Source: Candidatus Bathyarchaeota archaeon
Lineage (GTDB): Archaea > Thermoproteota > CALKCG01 > B24
Assembly (NCBI GenBank): GCA_018396755.1
Contig: JAGTQM010000018.1
Coordinates: forward strand, 1 to 36,660
Length of the DNA stretch: 36,660 nt
Direction of reading: 5' to 3'
The position numbers and the translations under genes are program-made. The notes beneath the pieces are model-generated. The model made no database searches. It was not told where the DNA came from and saw only the letters and a list, made by a program, of their open reading frames with translations. This document shows, piece by piece, positions 1 through 6,467 of the stretch (within the stretch, counting starts at the first letter, position 1; each line of letters begins with the position of its first letter).

Positions 1-93
1 CAAAGCTTTTAATATTTCTTCGCGCTCGAGATCCTTTTTTACGGTCAATTTTTCAATGGCTTTCTGGATGGCCTTTTTTTGGGTTAATACCAT
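1..93 (-). CDS. Unidentified protein, N-terminal fragment cut by window edge
   Basis: An open frame of 31 codons starts with ATG at 93..91 and runs off the left edge. It begins MVLTQKKAIQKAIEKL and is rich in Lys and Glu, so the visible part is probably a charged helix. A GGAGGT lies about 14 nt before this ATG, a little far for ribosome binding. The gene follows the decayed ABC ATPase on the same strand. I do not recognise the family from so short a piece. Confidence 0.4.
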   Translation of the reverse strand, partial: MVLTQKKAIQKAIEKLTVKKDLEREEILKAL

Positions 94-103
94 TGGTACA
101 TAT

Positions 104-414
104 CTATACCTCCATGTTATGGGTTGAGAGGAAAACTGTTTTCCCATTCCTATTGTACTGGTTCACCTTTTCTCTGAGAAGCCTGGCACTTTCAACATCA
201 AGCCCGGAAGTCGGCTCATCCAAAAACAGCACTTCTGGGTCGTTAACCAAGGCCATGCAAAGCAAGAGCTTCTGCTTCATCCCCCTTAAAAAGGCTCTGA
301 CAAGCTTGTCCTTCACCTCGTACAATCCAAATTCCTTTAGAAGCTTATGTGGTCAACTGCCGTTACATCCTCATAATGCTTTGTCAAGTCTATAACTGTT
401 ACCGCGTTTTCCAT
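104..414 (-). pseudogene. ABC transporter ATPase, internally deleted and truncated remnant
   Basis: From ATG at 414..412 the minus strand reads like the first 25 residues of an ABC ATPase (ending TAVDHISF) and then hits a stop. The following bases, in another frame, resume in the second half of the same kind of protein. That half has a signature-like FLRGMKQKL, Walker B VLFLDEPTSGLD and the H-loop LSTHNME, where it stops again. The Walker A and Q-loop stretch is missing, as is everything after the H-loop. The nucleotide site cannot form, so this is a dead gene. Its partner permease is not visible. A ribosome site (AGGAAGG) still precedes the old start. Confidence 0.85.
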
Positions 415-550
415 ACATACGCCTTCCTTTAGTGGAGTTCCTGTATACTCAGCACAACCATGCGTTCCTTGCTTTTTATGCCTCTTGCCACGTTTGCCGG
501 AGCGAAGACCTGCTCATATGCTCTTACTGGACCATTTAACGTGTTTAGGC

Positions 551-570
551 TTGCGTCAAATTTAACGCAA
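551..570. promoter_or_regulatory. 20-bp near-perfect palindrome, putative operator
   Basis: TTGCGTCAAATTTAACGCAA is its own reverse complement except at positions 7 and 14. It lies about 36 bp upstream of the TATA-like box of the HdrA-N/ferredoxin pair. A dimeric regulator such as the nearby ArsR protein is the natural candidate to bind it. Its place upstream of the TATA box would fit activation, or control of a minus-strand promoter. This is inferred from sequence symmetry only. Confidence 0.5.
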
Positions 571-603
571 TTTTCAATAAGAAAAGGGATTTTTCGAAAC
601 AAT

Positions 604-616
604 AAATTTAAATATC
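604..616 (+). promoter_or_regulatory. TATA-like promoter of the HdrA-N/ferredoxin operon
   Basis: AATTTAAATATCT is a TATA-like element about 30 nt before the ATG at 640. That spacing predicts a short leader, and a weak GTGAAGGAT ribosome site lies just before the ATG. Confidence 0.5.
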
Positions 617-639
617 TCAATTTAAGTAAAGTGAAGGAT

Positions 640-1020
640 ATGAGCGAGAGGAAATTGCCAAGATTTATAATGTGCTTCTGCACTGGTGAATGTCCCGGAT
701 TTGCAAAGCTGGATTTGTGGAAGTTGATAAACTTTGTTAGAAATGAGCTTGACGTGGAGTACGCCATAATCCATCCGCAACTATGCGTCACGGATGGAGA
801 CAACTTTTTCAGAGATTACTTGAAGGAAACGGATAAAAACAAAATATACATTATAGGCGGATGCGACCCAAGGATGCAGAGGAAGATGTTCAAGGATGCT
901 TTTGCTGAAAAGGGCTTAGACTTTGATAAGCAAGTGATTTCCTTAGATTTGAGGAACATGGAAACAGCAGAGGCCATGAAGAAGGTTGAGGAAGCTGTAA
1001 GTAAGGTGGTGGGCGCATAA
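640..1020 (+). CDS. HdrA N-terminal-domain-like stand-alone protein
   Basis: This 126-residue protein resembles only the N-terminal domain of heterodisulfide reductase subunit A, not the FAD-containing rest. It begins with a cysteine cluster (CFCTGECPG). Later come HPQLCVTDG, FRDYLKE and IIGGCDPRMQRKMFKDAF, which match the HdrA pattern of a central Cys followed by a CSP/CDP-type motif. The ATG at 640 is chosen because a TATA box and a GAAGGAT lie just upstream; the open frame before it does not look coding. The ferredoxin starts 1 nt after the stop, so the two are surely co-expressed and probably form one electron-transfer unit. The substrate is unknown. No HdrB, HdrC or hydrogenase gene is nearby. 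Confidence 0.7.
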   Translation: MSERKLPRFIMCFCTGECPGFAKLDLWKLINFVRNELDVEYAIIHPQLCVTDGDNFFRDYLKETDKNKIYIIGGCDPRMQRKMFKDAFAEKGLDFDKQVISLDLRNMETAEAMKKVEEAVSKVVGA

Positions 1021-1021
1021 G

Positions 1022-1363
1022 ATGGGCGAGGAGAAAAAGGAGAAGTACCTCGCTGAGGAGCGGTACTACGGACCTAAGGTTATGGCTCCGCAGAATCCCT
1101 TCGGACTGCCAAGAAAGGAGATTAAATGGTTTCCAACAATTAATCATGAGCTCTGCACTGGCTGTGGAATCTGCGTGGAATTTTGCCCCGAACATGTTTA
1201 CGAAAAGCAGGGCGACAAGGCAGTTGTTGTCAGGCCTTACGATTGCCTAGTGGGATGCGAGTCATGTAGGCCGCGATGTCCAGTAGGTGCCATTAGCTTT
1301 CCGTCTAGACAGGAACTTAAGCAGATGCTTAGAGAACTGCGGGAGAAGTACGGATACCGTTAA
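1022..1363 (+). CDS. Ferredoxin with two [4Fe-4S] motifs
   Basis: The 113-residue protein carries CTGCGICVEFCP (residues about 41-52) and a second, less regular set, CLVGCESCRPRCP. Together they would hold two [4Fe-4S] clusters in a bacterial-type ferredoxin fold. A charged N-terminal extension of about 35 residues precedes the fold. It is cytoplasmic; no signal peptide or membrane helix is seen. It lies 1 nt behind the HdrA-N-like gene and most likely passes electrons to or from it. It converges on the arsR gene, with only 12 nt between the two stops. Confidence 0.85.
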   Translation: MGEEKKEKYLAEERYYGPKVMAPQNPFGLPRKEIKWFPTINHELCTGCGICVEFCPEHVYEKQGDKAVVVRPYDCLVGCESCRPRCPVGAISFPSRQELKQMLRELREKYGYR

Positions 1364-1375
1364 AACTTCAAAGTC

Positions 1376-1750
1376 TTACTTGAACATGCTTTCAATTAGT
1401 TTTTGATTCTTAATGCTGTAGTATACCCATCTGCCCTTTTTTCTGCCCTTCACTAGTCCGGCGTTTTCCAGTATTTTTAAGTGATGTGAAGCTGTTGGCT
1501 GTGTTAAGTTAAGGGCTATCATAACTTCGCAGACGCACATCTCCCTTACGCTTAAAAGCTTCAAAATCCTAAGTCTTGTAGTGTCCGCTAACGCCTTAAA
1601 AAGTTTGCATTGCTCCTCAGCCTCATTAACCCTTGCCACATTATCGGCGAGCTGTCTCAGTTCAGCGGTGTATTTATGGGGGTCTTCATGTGGACAAAGT
1701 CCAGAACTTATCAGCCTCATAAGCCTTTTATCAATTTTGGGTTTAAGCAT
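1376..1750 (-). CDS. ArsR/SmtB-family winged-helix regulator
   Basis: The 124-residue protein has the ArsR core from about residue 47: LFKALADTTRLRILKLL, then MCVCEVMIALNLTQPTASHHLKILENAGLV as recognition helices, then a beta-wing KGRKKGRWVYYSI. The CVC motif at the start of the DNA-binding helix is the classic metal/metalloid-sensing position (alpha-3N/alpha-3 site) of ArsR and CadC. An N-terminal extension adds C19 and C47, which could also bind a ligand. It sits directly after the Fe-S/thioredoxin/CcdA run on the same strand but has its own palindromic promoter, which suggests autoregulation. Likely ligands are arsenite, another soft metal, or a thiol redox signal; the sequence does not decide. 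Confidence 0.88.
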   Translation of the reverse strand: MLKPKIDKRLMRLISSGLCPHEDPHKYTAELRQLADNVARVNEAEEQCKLFKALADTTRLRILKLLSVREMCVCEVMIALNLTQPTASHHLKILENAGLVKGRKKGRWVYYSIKNQKLIESMFK

Positions 1751-1775
1751 TCTGTTTCCCGGTAATAATGAGATT

Positions 1776-1795
1776 AAAATATTTAAATATGTTTT
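1776..1795 (-). promoter_or_regulatory. arsR promoter: palindromic TATA/operator
   Basis: AAAATATTTAAATATGTTTT is palindromic except at positions 5 and 16, and contains a TATA-like ATTTAAATAT. Its centre lies about 35 bp before the arsR ATG. A repressor bound here would block TBP, a common form of autoregulation. Its length and symmetry match the palindrome at 551-570, though the bases differ outside the central AAATTT-like core. Confidence 0.55.
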
Positions 1796-1814
1796 GAAAG
1801 ATACGAGCCCCTCT

Positions 1815-2398
1815 TTACTTAAGCTTAATAGGGCTCATCATCCTCTCTATTTGAAACTTGCACACACTATATTCTTTAGATTCCAGCGGTGGGCAGTCCT
1901 GCAATGTTTTTTCGCCATTCAAGAGCTTAGCCGCAAAAGTAAAGCAGCTTTGTTCCCTACACATTTTGCAGTTCGTTTTCGGCAGCAACTCATAAATCTT
2001 TACTGGTGTCAGCTCCTTTTTGGCTTGAATCATTTCAAGGCTTGGCTTTCCATGGGTTTTCAAGTATATGATGGCGCGGTTTATCAATCGCCTAACCTCT
2101 TCAACAAGTTGGTCTGCCTCACTTCTGTCTTTAACATAGGTCATGCCAATCCTGCCATTAGCAAAAATCGTTATCAAATGTTGCTGGTACATATAGCTCA
2201 ATGCGCCGAGCTTTTTAGAGTATTTGGCGTTTGGAATAGCCAAATAAAGAACTGGAAGAACGTCCTCTAAAGGCTTGTCAGCATGCGCCAAAAACTTAAT
2301 CCTTTCAGGGTCAGCCGTGCAAGGCGAAATCTCCTTAATCTCAATTTTTTAATCAAGCTTTCCGGGAACAAAAGCTCTGCAAAGTTTTCACTGCTCAT
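1815..2398 (-). pseudogene. Fe-S (PF04060-type) protein with a frameshift near its start
   Basis: Frame one begins at ATG 2398..2396 and reads MSSENFAELLFPESLIKK. At a run of six A (T-run 2345-2350 on the plus strand) the sensible reading moves to another frame. It then continues IEIKEISPCTADPERIKFL and on to a stop at 1815, for about 194 residues in all. One extra A would join them. The C-terminal part has LLPKTNCKMCREQSCFTF followed by DCPPL, the four-cysteine [4Fe-4S] pattern of PF04060, seen also in the corrinoid Fe-S protein large subunit. If translation instead starts at TTG 2291, a shorter 158-residue protein results. The ATG overlaps the upstream thioredoxin gene by 11 nt. It may be a real mutation, a sequencing indel, or slippage at the A-run. 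Confidence 0.7.
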
Positions 2399-2660
2399 TC
2401 AACTTTCCCTTTATGATTTCCTCAATTTCATCCTCATTAAAGTCAGCGGAAAGTCTAACAGAACCGTCCACCACTACAGATAAGCCTTTAACACCGTATT
2501 TTGAAGCTTCTGGCGAGTTAGCAGCCTTCATTTCGATGTTGACTAGATCTTTGAACTTTGAAGCTATATTTACCACTTTTTCTACGAAAGGTGTAAAGTC
2601 GCAGATGCAAGAACTAAAGGGTACAAAAACCTCAATTTTCAGTTTGTCCTTTCTAGTCAT
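2388..2660 (-). CDS. Small thioredoxin-fold protein (Thioredoxin_3 type)
   Basis: This is a 90-residue protein with one short thioredoxin-like domain: a beta strand (KIEVFVPFSS), a cysteine pair written CIC, a helix (FVEKVVNIASKF), and the typical cis-Pro-region replacement VKGLSVVVDG. The usual CXXC is shortened to C-X-C, as in some archaeal and MTH895-like small redoxins. It overlaps ccdA by four bases (ATGA) and the next Fe-S gene by eleven, so all are translationally coupled. The likely role is to take reducing equivalents from, or give them to, the CcdA membrane protein. The partner could also be a bound metal or metalloid. Confidence 0.75.
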   Translation of the reverse strand: MTRKDKLKIEVFVPFSSCICDFTPFVEKVVNIASKFKDLVNIEMKAANSPEASKYGVKGLSVVVDGSVRLSADFNEDEIEEIIKGKLNEQ

Positions 2661-3361
2661 ATCAAGCCCCCAAGTGCATATACTAACATCACAATGCCAA
2701 CAGCAATAAAAGCTGTTCCGAAACTTTTTGTCAATAAATCGCCTTTTTCCGATATTTTCTGGCTTATTACTTTTCTAGCTGTTGCAAGCAAAGTGCTAAG
2801 CAAAATTACAGGCAAAGCGTGACCCAGACCAAACATTAAAAGTAGTAAACCACCGTGAAAAGGAGTGGGTGCTTTTAATATCGTAAACATTACAGCCGAC
2901 AATACTATGGAGAGGGAGCAAGGTCCCAAAGCTACGGAAATTATAAGCCCAAATAGGAAAGAGCTGATTGCGTAGTTATATCTTGAAAAATTTGTTAACG
3001 CCTTAAGTTTTAGGGCATTTACCCTTTTATTTAAAGAACTACTAATGCTAGTGGTTAAGCCGATTTTTCTGAAAAATCCTAAATTGCTGGTTCCAAAAAT
3101 TATGAGGAGAACACATGCAATTCCGAGAAATAAGGAATAATTCACCATGTTTAATGGAATTAGAGATGTTAAGGTATAGCCTATTGAAAAGAAAACTAGG
3201 CACATAGCTATTGTAAAGCTAATCCCCACGACTAAACCTTTCAGTGTGCTTTTTCCAACACCTACAGCGTAAGTAAGATATACTAAGATCAGCGCAATGG
3301 AGCATGGCGAAAGGAACGTTGCCAGACCTAAAAAGAATAAGCCTAAAGACTCCTCAATCAT
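2657..3361 (-). CDS. ccdA: CcdA/DsbD-type transmembrane thiol electron carrier
   Basis: The 234-residue protein has six hydrophobic segments arranged as two three-helix halves. Each half starts with a Pro-Cys pair, FLSPCSIAL in helix 1 and ALGPCSLSI in helix 4, the redox cysteines of the CcdA/DsbD family (PF02683). It moves electrons from a cytoplasmic thioredoxin to an outside redoxin. The ATG at 3361 is preferred over one at 3388 because a GGAGG lies 12 nt before it and the family starts here. Genes on both sides encode redoxins, one probably inside and one ancestrally outside, which fits a complete relay. Confidence 0.85.
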   Translation of the reverse strand: MIEESLGLFFLGLATFLSPCSIALILVYLTYAVGVGKSTLKGLVVGISFTIAMCLVFFSIGYTLTSLIPLNMVNYSLFLGIACVLLIIFGTSNLGFFRKIGLTTSISSSLNKRVNALKLKALTNFSRYNYAISSFLFGLIISVALGPCSLSIVLSAVMFTILKAPTPFHGGLLLLMFGLGHALPVILLSTLLATARKVISQKISEKGDLLTKSFGTAFIAVGIVMLVYALGGLI

Positions 3362-3368
3362 AGACCTA

Positions 3369-4205
3369 TCAAGCCTCCAAAAGCTCATCTATCGTGCTTT
3401 TAACAGTGCTTAAGAGCAATTCCTCTCTATAAACTTGAGCGCCCCGCAAATTTTTGTCTACAAGGATAACCGTTCCATCATTTATTGAGTAGGCCACGTA
3501 AGCGTTTACTATGTCTAAGATTTTATCATCGTAATCGTTGCCCAGAACCCACGTAATATTGTAGTTACTGCGGAGATTTGCAAGTTGACTGTTTGGACAT
3601 GTTGCAACGACAACCGTAACTATGAAGAACGGCTTTTTCCCGCAATATATATTGCACACGGTTTTCAACTGTCTGAGTTGATAATCATTTATTGGATAGA
3701 TTTGCCCACTGCAGCCTACAGCCATAAAATGAATGGCGACTACTTTTCCATTTTGCTGGCTTAAAGAAAACTGTGTTGTCCCATTTATGTCTTTTAGGGA
3801 AAATGTTGGCACAAGTTCTGGTGGTGAAGTGCTAGAGCCTCCTCCTATGGCTGGTGGAAGGCGCACATAACGCAGGCTTATGGGTATATCATAATATTTG
3901 GCTAGGCTTTGGACAGCCCCAACATAAACCCTAATAGTCTTCGGCGTATAGCCTCGATCACTAAGCCAAACCACAAAACCGTTTAAAACTTCAGTGGCTA
4001 AGCGCCTTCTCTTGCGTCTAGGTAAAAGCCTATCCCGCTCCACAAAATCCAAAAAATCGCTTACAGCGCCTTTATCCGCATAAAATTGCTTGAAAAGCTT
4101 TAGGCCGCGTCCATAAACTTTACTGGTTCCAAGTCTTAGGGATGAAAGAAACCCCACAACATCCAAGTCTTCAAAGCCACTCAAGGAGCAAAACCCACAA
4201 ACCAT
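3369..4205 (-). CDS. Chimera: tyrosine-recombinase N-domain fused to a redoxin (TlpA-like) domain
   Basis: Residues about 15-115 look like the SAM-like core-binding domain of a tyrosine recombinase (GTSKVYGRGLKLFKQFYA, then YTPKTIRVYVGAVQSLAKYY). The catalytic domain is absent. After a Gly/Ser/Pro linker (about 120-133) comes a redoxin domain: PTFSLKDINGTTQFSLSQ, GKVVAIHFMAVGCSGQIYP, and GTVILVDKNLRG near the end. The redoxin active site has one Cys (GCSGQ) where the usual motif is CXXC; two more Cys follow in TVCNIYC. The frame is open throughout. An exported redoxin would start with a signal peptide, which here is replaced by the integrase piece, so the fusion product would stay inside. It most likely arose when an element integrated or was deleted at this place. 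It overlaps the first possible ATG of ccdA. Confidence 0.75.
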   Translation of the reverse strand: MVCGFCSLSGFEDLDVVGFLSSLRLGTSKVYGRGLKLFKQFYADKGAVSDFLDFVERDRLLPRRKRRRLATEVLNGFVVWLSDRGYTPKTIRVYVGAVQSLAKYYDIPISLRYVRLPPAIGGGSSTSPPELVPTFSLKDINGTTQFSLSQQNGKVVAIHFMAVGCSGQIYPINDYQLRQLKTVCNIYCGKKPFFIVTVVVATCPNSQLANLRSNYNITWVLGNDYDDKILDIVNAYVAYSINDGTVILVDKNLRGAQVYREELLLSTVKSTIDELLEA

Positions 4206-4493
4206 AACCCCTGAAAAACTTTAAAATCGCAAACATGAAAAACCCCAAAACAATACCCATAGATAACATAAAACTCCAAAAGCGTAAACTCTTTAACAAC
4301 AGAACCGCATACTAATGCATGGGATGTAAAATGAAAAAATCCACAAAAACAGACAAAACAAAAACAAAGGAGGTAATTCGAACCCGAAATTGCGGTGGGG
4401 GTCCGGCCCATTAATCTCGGAGTTATTCTACACGGCTTACATAATTCTTAACACTTAAATATTGTAGTTCTATCCTAGATTTAGAAGATTTTT
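4206..4493. other. Intergenic region before SRP19, with TATA-like promoter
   Basis: No convincing gene is seen in these 288 bp between divergent genes. A long frame on the minus strand is Phe/Cys/Tyr-rich in a T-rich tract and looks like chance. ACTTAAATATT at 4453-4463 is a TATA-like element about 36 nt before the SRP19 ATG. A tRNA T-arm-like string (ATTCGAACCC, 4376-4385) occurs, but no tRNA folds around it. Confidence 0.5.
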
Positions 4494-4814
4494 ATGAAAC
4501 TTCCAGGTAAAGCCATCGTGTGGCTTATTTATTTTGACGCTTCCATAACGCGTAGATTTGGAAGAAGGGTTCCACGGAAGCTAGCGGTTGAAGCCCCCAC
4601 CCTGGAAGAACTTATTGAGGCATGTAAAAGGCTTAATTTGAGTTTTCAGACGAGAGAGTCTGCTAGATACCCTAGGATGTGGTGGGGTAGAAGAGGCTAT
4701 GTTATAGTGGATAAATCTAAGTCTAAGGGGAGGCTTCTAGAAGCGTTAGCTTTAGAAGTGAGACGGCTGAGAAGTGAGAAAAGTAGATATGGAGTTTATT
4801 CAGAAAAACCTTAA
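4494..4814 (+). CDS. srp19: Signal recognition particle 19 kDa protein
   Basis: The 106-residue protein matches SRP19, which binds the tips of helices 6 and 8 of SRP RNA and prepares it for SRP54. Visible marks are the N-terminal strand AIVWLIYFDA, the basic stretch RRFGRRVPRKLAVEAPTLEE, and RYPRMWWGRRGYVIVDK, which carries the conserved RYPR-WW pattern. The length is normal for Archaea. Start is ATG at 4494 behind a TATA-like box. It opens a run of information-processing genes (gar1, tfb, tfe-beta) on the same strand. No SRP RNA gene was found in the window. Confidence 0.93.
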   Translation: MKLPGKAIVWLIYFDASITRRFGRRVPRKLAVEAPTLEELIEACKRLNLSFQTRESARYPRMWWGRRGYVIVDKSKSKGRLLEALALEVRRLRSEKSRYGVYSEKP

Positions 4815-4838
4815 AATAGAAAACTTTATTTAAGCTTT

Positions 4839-5120
4839 TTGGGTTTTTACTTCCTTGTCCCCTTGAAAGACTCTAAAAAACCTCAATTTTTACGAATCGC
4901 TGGTAAAGTCTTTACAATTTCTAAGCAAGGCCGTATCGTAGCTAAACTTGAAAATTTCGTACCGCGACTCGGTGCAAGAGTTTACGATAGGAATCTCAGA
5001 AATCTAGGGGTTGTAGTAGATGTTATAGGTAATGTAAAGTCTCCATACATGGTTGTGAAACCTTTTGAATCTAAAGGGCTGGAGAAGATCATAGGGGATA
5101 GTCTTTACGTTAAAGATTAA
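4839..5120 (+). CDS. gar1: H/ACA RNP protein Gar1
   Basis: This 93-residue beta-barrel protein is a Gar1/Naf1 homologue. The core reads LRIAGKVFTISKQGRIVAKL, then PRLGARVYDRNLRNLGVVVDVIG, then SPYMVVKP. The glycine and Asp-Arg positions are those of archaeal Gar1, which joins Cbf5, Nop10 and L7Ae to convert uridine to pseudouridine under guide RNAs. A TTG at 4839 opens the frame; a later TTG at 4872 is also possible, since neither has a clear ribosome site. It lies 24 nt after SRP19 and 10 nt before tfb. The SRP19-gar1-tfb order is seen in other archaea. Confidence 0.9.
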   Translation: MGFYFLVPLKDSKKPQFLRIAGKVFTISKQGRIVAKLENFVPRLGARVYDRNLRNLGVVVDVIGNVKSPYMVVKPFESKGLEKIIGDSLYVKD

Positions 5121-5130
5121 CCCTATTAGG

Positions 5131-6051
5131 GTGGGTAGTTTGAGTAGTGTAGCGAAATGCCCTGAGTGCGGCAATCGTAATCTTATTAAGGATTATGATT
5201 CAGGCGAAATTATATGCTCTAACTGTGGTTATGTTCTTGACGATAAGCTCCCAGATAGTGGCCCAGAATGGAGAGCTTTTGATGATGAACAGCGGAATAA
5301 AAGATCTAGAGTGGGGGCTCCGACGACGTATACTATACATGATAAAGGACTTTCTACAACCATAGACTGGAGGCGTTTTTCATATACACTTAAGAAAATG
5401 GATCAAACAAAGGCTTTACAGATATACAATCTTCGTAAATGGCAGAGGAGGATTAGACTTTCAGATTCTTCCGAGAGAAACCTTGCTTTTGCCCTTACAG
5501 AATTAAGTAAAATATCCATGTCTTTAAATACTCCGAAGCATGTCCTTGAAACGGCTTCACTAATCTATCGGAAAGCCTTAAAGAAGAGGCTTATAAGGGG
5601 TAGGAGCATTCAAGGAATAGTTGCAGCTTCCATATACATGGCGTGTAGACTCTGCGGTTTAGCTAGAACGTTGGATGAAATCTCAAAGGTAACGATGATG
5701 AACAAGAGGGAGATAGCTAGAAGCTACCGTTTTATAGTTAAAGAACTTAGCGAATTTATCCCTCCAGTAGACCCAATCGTATACATATCCAGATTTTCAA
5801 ACCAATTAGGCATACAGGGACGGACGGAAGAAATAGCATGCGAGATAGTTAAAAAAGCCATAGAACTTAAACTCACGTGTGGTCGTGGACCTACTGGCGT
5901 GGCGGCAGCAGCCCTATACCTTGCATCTATTCTAACTGGAAATAGACGTACGCAACGTGAAGTAGCTGAAGTAGCTAACGTAACTGAAGTCACAGTGAGA
6001 AACAGATACTCAGATATCTTGAAAAACCTCGACATAATTATCTGGGTTTAA
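5131..6051 (+). CDS. tfb: Transcription initiation factor B (TFB)
   Basis: A 306-residue TFIIB homologue. Residues 9-32 form a zinc ribbon (CPECGN and CSNCGY pairs), followed by the B-reader/linker (PEWRAFDDEQRNKRSRVGAP). Two cyclin repeats follow, about 105-200 and 205-300, with the typical SIQGIVAASIYMACRLCG and GPTGVAAAALYLAS helices. It recruits RNA polymerase to TBP-bound promoters and contacts the BRE. The start is GTG 5131; TTG 5140 is the alternative. Length and domain order are complete. It lies directly behind gar1 and 57 nt before tfe-beta, so two initiation factors are made from neighbouring genes. Confidence 0.97.
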   Translation: MGSLSSVAKCPECGNRNLIKDYDSGEIICSNCGYVLDDKLPDSGPEWRAFDDEQRNKRSRVGAPTTYTIHDKGLSTTIDWRRFSYTLKKMDQTKALQIYNLRKWQRRIRLSDSSERNLAFALTELSKISMSLNTPKHVLETASLIYRKALKKRLIRGRSIQGIVAASIYMACRLCGLARTLDEISKVTMMNKREIARSYRFIVKELSEFIPPVDPIVYISRFSNQLGIQGRTEEIACEIVKKAIELKLTCGRGPTGVAAAALYLASILTGNRRTQREVAEVANVTEVTVRNRYSDILKNLDIIIWV

Positions 6052-6107
6052 TAGAAATGTTTACTTAGCCCCATTACCTTTTATTTTCCACGTCGGAGGA
6101 TAATGCA

Positions 6108-6467
6108 TTGACATCTGGCGGTAGAAAACGGAGAAACATTGAGAAGGTGGCTTTACAAATAGTTAACGAGAGTGGCGATGAAGGTATTCTGCAAAGCGAC
6201 TTATGGAAGCTTATAGGGGTTACTAGTAGAGAAGGCTCTAGAATAGCAATAAGACTTGAGAAAAAGAAGCTTATAAGAAGAGAGAGGGAATACCATTCAA
6301 AAAGATGGACTTACCGACTTCACCCGATTAAGAAAAACCACCCACTTCTACCAGTGATAGATAGCCCCTGCATAATATGTGCAAACAATTCTAAGTGTAG
6401 TGTGGAAGACGTTGTATCCCCTCTCAACTGTAGAAAGCTTATAGAGTGGGTTTTAAAGACCGGGTGA
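6108..6467 (+). CDS. TFE-beta (archaeal RPC34/hRPC39 orthologue) with C-terminal [4Fe-4S] motif
   Basis: Residues about 8-65 form one winged helix (EGILQSDLWKLIGVTSREGS, then KKKLIRREREYHSKRWTYRL). The C-terminus has four cysteines, CIICANNSKC and then VSPLNCRKLIEWVL. The C-x2-C, C, SP-x-NC and final W pattern is that of the cubane Fe-S domain of RPC34/hRPC39 and of crenarchaeal TFE-beta. That protein pairs with TFE-alpha to open the promoter bubble. The start is TTG 6108, fixed by GGAGG 9 nt upstream; an ATG in between gives only two codons. TFE-alpha is not in the window. The 3' end overlaps trm1, which converges, by 29 bp. Confidence 0.82.
   Translation: MTSGGRKRRNIEKVALQIVNESGDEGILQSDLWKLIGVTSREGSRIAIRLEKKKLIRREREYHSKRWTYRLHPIKKNHPLLPVIDSPCIICANNSKCSVEDVVSPLNCRKLIEWVLKTG

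Noticed and set aside
460-639. N-terminal extension of the HdrA-N-like protein from 460
   Set aside because: The added residues do not resemble HdrA, and a TATA-like box and a 20-bp palindrome lie inside this stretch. The ATG at 640 is better.
429-803. Minus-strand frame of 124 residues ending in an ordered-looking tail (GPVRAYEQVFAPANVARGIK)
   Set aside because: Most of it is antisense to the HdrA-N-like gene. The last 45 residues could be the relic of a gene before the ABC ATPase, but I recognise no family.
1-1363. hgcAB mercury-methylation locus, suggested by arsR, ferredoxin and a PF04060-type Fe-S protein
   Set aside because: No corrinoid-binding HgcA with its NVWCAA-type cap-helix motif is present, and the ferredoxin lacks an HgcB-like tail.
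4181-4411. Minus-strand frame rich in Phe, Cys and Tyr
   Set aside because: It follows a T-rich strand, overlaps the chimera in another frame and has no sensible domain.
4370-4420. tRNA-like string (ATTCGAACCC ... GGTCCGGCCC) near the integrase fragment, possible attachment site
   Set aside because: No T-stem, anticodon arm or acceptor pairing could be drawn on either strand. It may be a decayed tRNA end but the evidence is too weak.
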